A stretch of DNA of 64,000 nt from Mugil cephalus (taxonomy: Eukaryota; Chordata; Actinopteri; Mugiliformes; Mugilidae). The stretch lies in the NCBI RefSeq assembly GCF_022458985.1, contig NC_061776.1, forward strand, positions 4,324,088-4,388,087, given 5' to 3'. Shown piece by piece: positions 33,041-42,840 of the stretch; within the stretch, counting starts at the first letter, position 1, and each line of letters begins with the position of its first letter. A model generated the notes under the pieces. That model was not told the DNA's origin. It did not search any database and was given only the letters and a program-made list of their open reading frames with translations. The position numbers and the translations under genes were made by a program.

Positions 33041-34422
33041 TCAGGACGTGGACGTCTCACTTTTGTGAGTCCTCAGGTGCCGGGTCAGATGATTTAGTTG
33101 AGTGAAAGTTTTACCACATGTTTCACAAGTAAATGGCTTCTCGCCGGTGTGCGTCCTCATGTGCGGAGTTAAATTATTACTCCGACTGAATCGTTTTCCA
33201 CACGTTTCACAGCAATATGGCTTCTCGCCTGTGTGGATCCGCATATGTGAAATAAAATTAATACTTTGACCAAAACCTTTGCCACATATTTTGCAAGAAT
33301 ACGGCTTCTCGCCGGTGTGAGTTATCATGTGACGTTTTAACATTGATAAACAAAGGAATCTTTTCCCGCAAGTGCTACAGGTGTGAGGCTTCTCAGTTGT
33401 GTGAATAGCAGTATGCCTATTAAGTGTTAATAAGTCTTGAAATCTTTTCCCACAAGATTTACAAGCATACGGCCTCACGTCCGTGTGAGTCCTCATGTGA
33501 GAAGTCAGGTTCTCGCTCAGATTGAATTGCTTCCCACATGTTGTGCAACAGTACAGTTTCTCACCTGTGTGGACTGCTGTGTGCTTTGTCAGTGATGAGA
33601 AGGCACTAAATCGTTTCCCACACACGTTACAGAGGTATGGCTTCTCCCCCGTGTGAGTTCTTATGTGGATTGTTAAATTGCTACTTTGATTGAAGGTTTT
33701 ACCGCAGAATTCGCAAAAGTACGGTTTCTCCCCTGTGTGAGTTCTGTAATGTCTATTCACTAGAAACTTGCTTTTAAAGGTTTTTCCACAGACGTCACAT
33801 GTCAAAGACTTTTTACCTGTGTCAGTATCACACCGACTCCCTGACATGGGAGAGTTGTCAACAATATTACTGTGACTTGTGTCTCCGTGACGTCTCTTCT
33901 TTAGATTCAGTTCTGCATCTCTGTTTGGTTCTGGTTCACTTTCCTCATCAGTAGGAGTCTCCATGAAGGAATCAGTCTCCTGCTTCAGTACAAGATGTTC
34001 TTCCCACTGAGTGCTGCAGAGTTCCTCCTCTTCCTCTTTAACCTGTGGAAGTTCTGGTTCCCCTTTAATCTGTGGAGATTCTGGCTCCTCCTGTTCCTCT
34101 TCCATTTTTTGAGGTCCTGGTTCCTTCTGTTCCTCTTTAATCTGTGCAGGTTCTGGTTCCTCTTTAATCTGTGGAGTTTCTGATTCATCTTGTTCCTCTT
34201 TAATGTGTGGAGGCTCTGGTTCCTCCTGTTCCTCTTTAATCTGTGGGGGTTCTGGTTCCTCATATTCCTCTTTCATCATTGAAAGTTCAGTTTCCTCTGG
34301 GTCCTCTTTAATTTCTGGAGGTTCTGGTTCCTCCTTCATTTGGGAAGGTTCTGGTTCCTCCTGGTCCAGACTACAGTTCCTCTCCTGATTCCTGAGCTGC
34401 TGGTCAGTGAGAACCAGCTGAT
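33041..34422 (-). CDS. C2H2 zinc-finger protein, 9 fingers, long SUMO-motif hinge (locus G)
   Basis: On the minus strand, acceptor ttgtccctccag opens an exon starting DQLVLTDQQLRNQERN, the exon 2a type of start. It then passes into the longest hinge of the cluster: about ten 10-13-residue units of the form [12 protein letters not shown], with eight matches to Psi-K-x-E, plus LKQE. A basic KKRRHGD patch and nine complete C2H2 fingers follow. The fingers are more diverged from the A-F set than those are from each other. Upstream intron sequence also matches the flank of exon 2a, so the exon looks like a 2a/2b hybrid. The exon 1 at 35,336-35,433 appears broken. Confidence 0.85.
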
Positions 34423-35335
34423 CTGGAGGGACAAAGAGACACAACAAAAAGCAAAACACATTAATTAGTTTTAATTTCGTTAAATATTCGTCAACCATGT
34501 GTAATTAAAACAAAACATTGATGAGCTAAAACTAATATCTGACGATAAAAACTAGGATGAAATGTGAGACAAGACCATTTAAATATTGACATTTAAAATA
34601 CCTGGTCTCTTCATAAGGACTAACCGTCGTACAAAATGCATATCACTGTCATGTGGTTGGATAAGAGGCGTTAGCCTATCTGATCTCAGACATTTGACAG
34701 TGGCCGACCAAAACTATTAATCCTGCCTAAAGGCCTGTGGCTACAAGTTAGGTGGGAAGAATCATCCATCCATCATCCAGATTTTTATGCAGCCTCCACC
34801 ACAGCCAGTAAGAAGTTATGAAGTTAAGCAAAGTCTTGTTGTGTGTTTTGTGCTACATGAAGTAGTTGCAACATAAGTTGTACAACTTGCAACGCGTATA
34901 TGTATTTTTCTACGTTTGTTGCCTTTGGCCCAGGTCGTCATTTCAAATGAGAATCTTCTTTGTTTGAGCCATTGTTCTGATTCTGAACATTTGTGTTTAT
35001 TATAAATTAATCTGGGGATTCAGAAAAAAAAAAAACAAAAAAAAAACAAGCTGATCCAATCTTATAACTTAGCAAGGCGAGCACAGCAGACTGATATCCA
35101 ACTGTGGAGAGAGATGTAAAGGAGTGAGATTAAAATGTCTGTTTCATACACAAGCTTCGCTACATTGGTCTAAATAGAAAAAAATAGAAAAAAAAAATAG
35201 CTGTCAGAATTTGTGCTAGTTAGCTTCTTAGCATGTTATCAACCTTCTTAGCTGAGTCTCTTTCCTCTGTGTCTTCTACAACTGTGTGTTTCCATTCATT
35301 GGTTAGTTCATTCAGACCATTGTATTTCTACTCAC
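34423..35335 (-). other. Intron 1 of locus G
   Basis: 34,440-34,820 is the antisense of the sequence just before exon 2a in D and E (gctgcataaa, ggtcggc, ctcttatccaa). 35,080-35,335 matches the start of intron 1 in the other loci. Confidence 0.6.
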
Positions 35336-35433
35336 CTATTCTGTGTGACTTCCAGGTGATATCCAGCAGTCTGAGATGACGGATCGATCTCTTCCTCGTA
35401 CTGTGCTACAGATCTTTCAAAGAGTCCGAGGCC
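35336..35433 (-). pseudogene. Exon 1 of locus G, damaged
   Basis: Minus strand: CTCGGACTCTTTGAAAGATC, GCACAGTACGAGGAAGAG, then one extra base (gatccgtc), and a 12-base loss before the donor (tggaagtcacacagaatag). No ATG is in frame with the donor, and a TAG lies upstream in that frame. Confidence 0.55.
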
Positions 35434-35445
35434 TTTGAAAAAAAA

Positions 35446-35500
35446 AATCGCTTCCGCCTGGTGTCCCACTATGAAGGTCCGGAGGAAGTAGGGAGTAGAC
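35446..35500 (-). promoter_or_regulatory. Promoter block of locus G
   Basis: Minus strand: ccggaccttcatagtgggac, then accaggCGGAAGCGA. The ETS core has one change (GGAAGC). It lies just before exon 1. Confidence 0.5.
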
Positions 35501-36640
35501 TTTTCGTTCCTTTTTCGATACGTTTGTTATTGTGCTGACTTTAAACCATCGACAATATACAGAACACAACAACAATTATTTACAGTAAAATAAATAAATA
35601 AATAAAAAATCTTTCGGTAGCATCAATAATTTAAACACAGGGTTTACAAGCGAAGAAGGAGCAACCCGTTCTAATGTTACAAGAAAAAATAATGGTAGGG
35701 CCCATGAATGAAACCAGAGAGATGTAAATACTAAATTACAAGCCTTTTTTATTTATCTATTAACTATTTCTTTCCATATTAGTGATGCTTTGTGGGCGTC
35801 AGACTTTAAACCATAGGTGTCAAACATATGCTATTATGCTAATAGCACCCTGAGTTATTAGAAAAAAGCACATTGTTATTTTTTTTATATTATTATTATT
35901 ATTATTGGTACTGTGAATTATGATATTAAGGTTAAATGTAAGGTTACTTTATTGTCATTTGCATGTTTACATACGAAAATGATATTTGAACTCTATCAGC
36001 AGCATAAATACATTTTTCGTAACTTTGTGTGTTAATACAATTAATACAGTGATAAAAGACATTTACACAATTTTAAAGCAATACCTTCAATAAATACCAC
36101 ATACTCAAAAAAAGAAAATACTGTAGTGCTATATCTATACTATATCTTTATTTTTATTATAACGACAGACAAAATGACAGATGAACCTGAATCTGCAGCT
36201 TAATTACAACCGCAAGAGACAAAAAGAATGAAATTTTGTGATGTGACACAAAACTTCAAATGAATGATTCCCTAACGATATTCTTTAAATGCGGATGTGT
36301 AAATAAGCAAAACACATCACCTGAAGACAAAGCTATCCTTCATATGTCTGCAGTGAATACATTAGTAGATTAGTTGTGTAATTATTAGAAATCTCGTCGA
36401 GCCCTTGATGAGTCTCTGGGTGGAGTTCTGGAAAAGATCCAGTCTGGAGACGTCTTGGATCTTCTGGGAGATAAAGTGAGAGAAACTGATTGGGAAGAAT
36501 GGCCTGCCTGACCTGGATCAGTGTGATGGTTTGTTGCTGGATGTTTGTGCTTGATCTGGATTGTCCATAACAAACACCTTGTTGGAGCATCAGGCAGCTC
36601 ATACTGCACCTTAAGTAAAGGTTGGATGTTTGACTTCAGG
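35501..36640. other. Boundary region between the zinc-finger and TRIM clusters
   Basis: AT-rich with short A/T runs. 35,620-35,720 matches the flank sequence near the other zinc-finger promoters (reversed). From 35,820 on there is no homology to either cluster and no gene that I can support. Confidence 0.5.
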
Positions 36641-36707
36641 GTTCATCCAATCATCAAATCTGCACCCATGTCTTGGACACTCTGGTGAAGAGAGGAGCAG
36701 AACTGTC

Positions 36708-37546
36708 AGAGTCTGTCTGGCATCTTACTGTGAGAAACACCTTGAACCTCACTATAAGTCACCTACATTTAAACAACACAAGCTGGTGGATCCCTCCAAG
36801 AAGCTCCAGGAGAACATCTGCTCTCATCATGATGAGGTGATGAAGATGTTCTGTCGTACTGATCAGCAGAGTATCTGTTATCTCTGCTCTGTGGATGAAC
36901 ATAAAGGCCACGAAACAGTCTCAGCTGCAGCAGAAAGGACTGAGAGGCAGAGGGAGGTGAAGGTGAGACGACAAAAGATCCAACAGATGATCCAGGACAA
37001 GGAGAAAGATGTGAAGCTGCTTCAACAGGAGCTGAAGGCCATCGCTCACTCTGCTGATAAAACAGTGAAGGACAGTAAGGAGATGTTCACTGAGATGATC
37101 CGTCTCCTCCAGGAAAGAAGCTCTGATGTGGAGCAGCAGGTCAGATCCCAGCAGGAAACTGAAGAGAGTCGAGTCAAAGAGGTTCAGGAGAAGCTGGAGC
37201 AGGAGATCACTGGGCTGAAGAGGGAAGATGCTGAGCTGAAGCAGCTCTCAGACACAGAGGATCACAACCAGTTTCTACACAACTACCCCTCACTGTCACC
37301 ACTCAGTCAATCTACACATTCATCCACTACAATATCCATCCTTTGAGGAACTTTGAGGATGGGAAAGCAGCTATGACAGAGCTCAGAAAGAAACTAGAGG
37401 ACATTCAGAGAGAGACAAGGACAAACATCTCACTGACAGTGACTGAAGTGGATGTTTTACTGCCACAATCAGAGCTAATCCAGAGCCTGCTGACACAGTT
37501 TTATCACAGATCACAGTTTGTGTCATGGTTTATAAAACATAATAAA
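36708..37546 (+). pseudogene. TRIM fragment T1 (B-box2 and coiled coil)
   Basis: The frame begins abruptly inside B-box1 at tctgtctggcatcttactg. It covers the B-box2 (C-x2-H … C-x2-D … C-x2-C … H-x2-H) and the coiled coil. A one-base loss near 37,330 shifts the frame (STTISIL then stop). The other frame runs through the linker and stops being TRIM-like after VDVLLPQSE. There is no RING and no PRY-SPRY. It is a dead partial copy of the genes downstream. Confidence 0.85.
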
Positions 37547-37669
37547 ACTTGAATGGTGTGTTTGTCTGTTTCTACTTTGAAATAAAAGAAAAAAATGTGG
37601 TCTCTTTTTGCTATGTTAGATTTTTGGACAACAGGAAGCTGGAAACACAATCTCTGAACACAGGTTACA

Positions 37670-37910
37670 GAAGAATTCCACATCAGAGTCTGAACGCCCT
37701 CATTCTACTTCCTGCTCTCAGACACAGCTGCTCCACTCTGTCCACGTACTTCCTGGTTCCCTCCCCTTTAGATCTGTATAACTTGTGGAGAAGTGTAAGA
37801 GCTGACTGGCCCCATTCACTGTAGAAACACATGACGTTTAGATCAGAGCTAGAATAGCTTAACTTCTAAAAAAAAAGAAACGCACTGAGTCAGTGACACT
37901 GAGAGCAGAG
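37670..37910 (+). promoter_or_regulatory. Conserved 5' flank of TRIM T2
   Basis: Block with tgaacgccctcattctactt, ctccactctgtccacgtact, ttcctggttccctcccc and agagctgactggccccattc, shared with T5 and T6, more loosely with T3, and in part at 52,800-52,880. It holds acttcctgg (an ETS-type GGAA core). Promoter function is inferred from conservation. Confidence 0.5.
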
Positions 37911-39263
37911 ATGGCGCAGAAAGGAGTTGAATTGGATCAAGAAAACTTTTCTTGTTCCATCTGTCTGGATCTACTGAAGGATCCGGTGACTATTCCCTGT
38001 GGACACAGCTACTGCATGAACTGTATTAAAAGCCACTTTATTGAAGAGGACAAGAAGAAAATCCACAACTGTCCTGATTGCAGACAACTCTTCACATCGA
38101 GGCCTGTCCTGGTGAAAAACACCATGTTAGCAGAGTTAGTGGAGCAGCTGAAGAAGACTGGGCTCCAAGCTGCAGCAGAAAGGACTGAGAGGCAGAGAGA
38201 GGTGGAGGTGAGACGACAAAACATCCAGCAGATGATCCAGGACAAAGAGAAAGATGTGAAGCTGCTTCAACAGGAGCTGAAGGCCATCGCTCACTCTGCT
38301 GATAAAACAGTGAAGGACAGTCAGGAGATCTTCACTGAAATGATCTGTCTCCTCCAGAAAAGCAGCTCTGATATGGAGCAGCAGGTCAGATCCCAGCAGG
38401 AAACTGAAGAGAGTCGAGTCAAAGAGGTTCAGGAGAAGCTGGAGCAGGAGATCACTGAGCTGAAGAGGGAAGACGCTGAGCTGAAGCAGCTCTCAGACAC
38501 AGAGGATCACAACCAGTTTCTACACAACTACCCCTCACTGTCACCACTCAGTCAATCTACACACTCATCCAGCATCAATATCTGTCCTCTGAGGAACTTT
38601 GAGGACGTGAAAGCAGCTGTGACAGAGCTCAGAGAAATATTACAGGACCTTCTGAGAGAGACAAGGACAAGCATCTGAGTGACAGTAACTGAAGTGGATG
38701 TTTTACTGTCACAACCAGAGCCAAAGACCAGAGATGAATTCTTAAAGTATTCATGTGAAATCACACTGGATCCAAACACAGTACACAGGCATCTGGTACT
38801 GACTGAGAAGAACAGAAAAGTAACATTTAAGCATCAACAACAGTCTTATCCTGATCATCCAGACAGATTCATTGATTGTCATCAGGTCCTAAGTAGAGAG
38901 AGTCTGACTGGAAGTTGTTACTGGGAGGTGGAGAGGAGAGGATTAGTTGATGTTGCAGTCACATACAAGAATATAAGCAGAGCAAGGGATGAAAGTAGAT
39001 TTGGACGTAATAATAAATCTTGGACTTTAGACCGTTCCAATTATAGTTCTACATTTGTGTACAACAACATCAAAACTCGTGTCTCAGGTCGTCCTTCCTC
39101 CAGAGTAGGAGTGTACCTGGATCACAGAGCAGGTATTCTGTCCTTCTACAGCGTCTCTGAAACCATGACTCTCCTCCACAGAGTCCAGACCACATTCACT
39201 CAGCCGCTCTATGCTGGACTTTATGTTTGGGGATCAACTGCTAAGTTGTTTAAAGTGAAGTAG
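37911..39263 (+). pseudogene. TRIM T2: RING-coiled-coil gene without B-boxes, stop before PRY-SPRY
   Basis: ATG (MAQKGVELD) is followed by a complete C3HC4 RING. Then LKKTGLQ jumps directly to AAAERTERQREVEVRR. An exact 306-base in-frame deletion between two AGCTGC hexamers has removed both B-boxes. The coiled coil is open to a TGA at 38,676-38,678 (tca in the paralogues). After it the same frame is open again through the whole PRY-SPRY to 39,263. As it stands it would give a 255-residue RING plus coiled-coil protein. It may be a pseudogene or a decoy form. Confidence 0.8.
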
Positions 39264-40069
39264 ACAGAGGTAACTTCAGGACCAGAGAGTTAAATCCTGT
39301 GATTCTCTCCATCAACTTGTTATCTCTCCATGTTTGTTGCTGAGAGTTCATTGTTGTGGTGTTTCTGCTCAGAGATCAGCTGTCAGTCAAACATTATGGC
39401 TGCTACCTTGACATGTTTAATAGTTGTTCTCTGGATGTTTCATCACTTTCTTTAGGTGGAGCTCTTTCCTGTGTCTGTTTAGCTGTGGAGGATATCACTG
39501 CTCATGATGACTTTTATTTCCATGACAATCTAAACTTGTCTGAGCTCTAAATGTCTGATGAATATTTGTATTGATGTATTTGTGTTGTTGTTGCCTCTTC
39601 CACTTCATATCAGAGGAATCAGCAGACCTTCCTCTATCACTGATATGTTGTTGATCATTTTGTACAGAAAGAAATCTATGATAACATTTATATATTATTA
39701 ACATACATGAGGTACTATGAGGTTTATTCAAACTGTAATTATTATAAAGACTGTTCATAAATTTCCTGGATAAAAGAAGTTGAATCAGTAAATGAATAAT
39801 TTGATGCGTGAACAACGTGTTGTTTTAAATATTAAATAAAATGTTTTTTTCGTTAAATAGTAATTATTCCCTTTGGTCTTCATTTCAGGATTTCTCTTAC
39901 AGCTGATCTTGACAATGTCAAATATGAGAGTGAACTTGACACAGTTTTCCTCCTCAAATACCTCAAAGAACACAGTTCATGTTTGTTTGTTTGTTTATTT
40001 ATTAATTTTTTTTTTACAACTAAATGGTAAAAAGCTAGAAAACTAAACAGAAAGAAGTGATTAGTTTAA
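39264..40069 (+). other. 3' UTR-like region of T2
   Basis: Closely similar to the sequence after T5 (58,519-58,800) and partly T4: ctctccatgtttgttgctga, ggatatcactgctcatgatg. No gene within it; the small frame at 39,356 is not protein-like. Confidence 0.6.
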
Positions 40070-40477
40070 GTGACTGTATGTCTGTATACTCTGACCAATA
40101 TGAAGGCTGCAAACTCTCAGAGAGACTAGAAAAGTTTCCACCTAATGAGAAAAGCCTGCTGTAGGATCACTGTCACATCATTCCAGCAGAATTTCTATAG
40201 CTCTGCCTCTGGAGACCCTACAACAGTCTTTGGGACACTTTAACCTCTGACATCCATCTGTAGATGAAGAATGGAGATATCACATTTATGAACGTCCTTC
40301 TTCAAGCAGAGACGCCTTTAAGAAGCATAAATAAAGTCAGAAAGCGTTAGTATCTTAAATGGGGTTAAACATTTACTCAAGCCTCTGTGTCTTCACGTTA
40401 GATCACTGTAATTCTGCCGTTTCTGAGCCTAGGATCCACTCAGGAGTTTTCAGTGTGTCTTAACTCTGCAGAGCGAG
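40070..40477 (+). repeat. Duplicated TRIM intergenic block, copy 1
   Basis: A block with gaagcataaataaagtcag and cctaggatccactcaggag. Its second half occurs again at 41,424-41,650 in the same direction, and the block as a whole at about 45,006-45,325 after T3. It belongs to the TRIM duplication unit. Confidence 0.7.
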
Positions 40478-40880
40478 CCTCATTTTGTCAGGTTGCAGGG
40501 TTAGTCTCTCCCAAGGGAGATACACCCGGTGCCACAACCAGGTTCTGAAATGCTTAGCAGCTGCAATTGAGGAAAACGGAATCGATCAAATTCCTCAGCT
40601 GCTAGAAAGGAGAATAAGCATATTATGTTTGCTCAGGAGGGAGATAAGGCCAGACCAGCGAGACTCAGGCATAATGCAGGGCAGCTAAGTGTAGGCAGAG
40701 CCTGGGAGCTGAGGACCGATCTAGATGGGGGCCTGACCGTCCCTCAACAGATAGCCATGACCCTCAAAAGACAGGAGCTCACTGTTAAGCCTTCTTGAGG
40801 TGTCGTGGGCCTAACTTAACGAAACATCGGTGAAGGGAGATGCCCACTTGAAAACCCCAATGGTGTGCGGCACACTGCAC
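40478..40880 (+). mobile_element. LINE-like fragment
   Basis: CRVSLSQGRYTRCHNQVLKC (40,491-40,550 region) resembles the GRYTWRHNQVLKCLA motif that I recall from fish LINE polyproteins. The following ggtgtcgtgggcctaactta also looks like a LINE 3' region. It sits between the two direct copies of the intergenic block. Confidence 0.4.
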
Positions 40881-40883
40881 ACT

Positions 40884-41310
40884 GCCTACTGTTGCTAGTT
40901 AGGCTCGTTTGCTGGTGTTTTCTTGTGTGTAACTTCTGATCTTGGCAGAGGGGAGGAAGCATAGTTGCATGTAGTTGCATGTCCCATAATTATTTTTTTT
41001 ACTTACTGCTGGCGGTTAGGCCAACTAGCTGGTGTGTGATAGAGCTATTGAGACACACTGTGGATAGGCAAAACTTTTTGACATAGGCAGAAGGAAGAGT
41101 TGCCTGGTCGAGTGTGGTCACATTCCCATCTCTATTACCTACTGCTGGTGGCTAGGCTAAGTAGCTGGTGTTTTCTAGAGTTTTATTTCTGTAGCTAGGC
41201 TAACTGTATCTCGTTTCCGACATAGGCAGAAGGAAGAGATGTCTGGTGGAATGTGGTCACATTCCCATCATCTCTATCACCTACTGCTGCTGGCTAGATT
41301 AGTTTGTAGC
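40884..41310 (+). repeat. Tandem repeat of about 120-140 bp, four copies
   Basis: Unit marks: ctactgctggtggctaggct at 40,887, 41,004, 41,139 and 41,281 (with changes), each followed by agctggtgt. Two copies carry gacataggcagaaggaagag and tgtggtcacattcccatc. Spacing is 117, 135 and 142 bases. Confidence 0.75.
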
Positions 41311-41423
41311 TGACCACTGGTCTGCTGGTTGGTTGTCCAGTTGGACCTGGCTTCTAAAGGAGTTTTGCCTTAGATCATGGCACAAGGGATTGTAATATCT
41401 CACCCTGTGTATTAATGAATAAC

Positions 41424-41650
41424 CTCTGACATCCATCTGTAGATTAAAAATGGAGATGTCACATTTATGGACGCCCTTCTTCAAGCAGAGATGCCTTTAA
41501 GAAGCATAAATAAAGTCAGAAAGCTTTAGTCTCTTAAAGGTGGTGAAACATCAATTCAAGCCTCTGTGTCTTCACATTAGATTACTGTAATTCTGCCATG
41601 TCTGAGCCTAGGATCCACTCAGGAGTTTTCTGTGTGTCTTAACTCTGCAG
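41424..41650 (+). repeat. Duplicated TRIM intergenic block, copy 2
   Basis: Near-identical to 40,239-40,475, including aagcataaataaagtcagaa and tgagcctaggatccactcag. Confidence 0.75.
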
Positions 41651-42234
41651 GTTGAGCTCTCTCTGAAGAACAGCTGCTTGTTTCGACCAATCAGAGCCCA
41701 GTGTTGTTTTGAAGAAAGAATTGTGATGAATAACTTGAAAACTGAAGCTGAATGTGAAGTAAACCTAAGAATAGAATTATGAAAACTCATTAATGCAGCT
41801 GATTTACAACTGCACTCTAAAAAATCAACTAACCATGTTCATTTAACACAGAGAGCAAAGACATCAATAAAGTTTCAGTGGAGCTCTTTCTCCACCTGGT
41901 GGTTGTATAGATCCTAACAATTTGTTTTGACATAACGGTCTGAAATAAAGTATTAGGCCTTTCAACTTCATTATAGTGAGTTACTAACAATCTATGTTCT
42001 AACAAGTTCTAACAATTTTTTTTTTTTTTTTTTTTTTGCAATTTCTTCAATTTTAATGACTTGATGAATTGCTGATTAATCTCTAATTGTTTTCATCATA
42101 TGTAGTTTGTTTAGTTAGTAAACCTGCAGAGAGTAGGATGTCCTCACAAACTGAGAAACAGGGTAAGAAAGAGACAACATTAGGAGGACACCTAGACACT
42201 TGGGACTACTATGAAGGAGACCAGTGAAGGAGGA

Positions 42235-42400
42235 CACCTGTCAAGTTGAATGTTCTGGAGTGGACGAGTCAAAGTCTGGACCTCAATCCAATAGAGGATA
42301 TGTGGCTGGACTTTTAATGGACTATTCACTCCAGATCCCTCTATTATTGGACAGTATTGAAAAGAAGAATGGAGTGAAATTGGACTGGGACTAACCAACA
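42235..42400 (+). mobile_element. Tc1-like transposase C-terminal scrap
   Basis: gttctggagtggacgagtca, then aagtctggacctcaatccaa and tagaggatatgtggctgga read VLEWTSQSLDLNPIEDMWL, the conserved C-terminal box of Tc1 transposases with its DLNPIE catalytic glutamate. Only this scrap remains, directly upstream of T3. Confidence 0.75.
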
Positions 42401-42840
42401 GAGCTATGATCTCAACCAAAGGTGAAACAACTAAATACCTAAAAAGTCACTTATTTTACCTTCTATATTTTAAGTCAATTGACATTACTTTAAAGATGTC
42501 TGTTTCCAAGTTAAAAATAAACAGTTTAGGTTGTTTGTTTTGTTTGTTTTTTTTTTTTGTTTTTTTTTGTTTTTTTGTTACTGATCAATTAGAGAGGAAA
42601 ACATCACTTCACGACTGTATTCATCATCAGGGTTTGAACGCTCTCATTTTACTTTCTGTTCAGAAACAGCAACTCCACTCTGTGAATATACTTCCTGTTT
42701 CCCTCCACTGTATATCTGAACAATATGTGATGAAGAAAGAGGTGACTGGCCCCAGTCGCTGCGGAAACGTGACGTTTACATCAGAGCTCAGTGACTTCCT
42801 CCTTCTTAGAAGTGAAAGTATTCTGACACTCAGAGCAGAG

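Noticed and set aside
40884-41310. CRISPR-like array
   Set aside because: Units are 117-142 bases with diverged repeats and no short constant repeats with unique spacers; the organism is a vertebrate.
42406-42840. N-terminal extension of TRIM T3 by 145 residues
   Set aside because: It contains T-run translations and is not conserved in T4-T6; all paralogues share MAQK at the later ATG.
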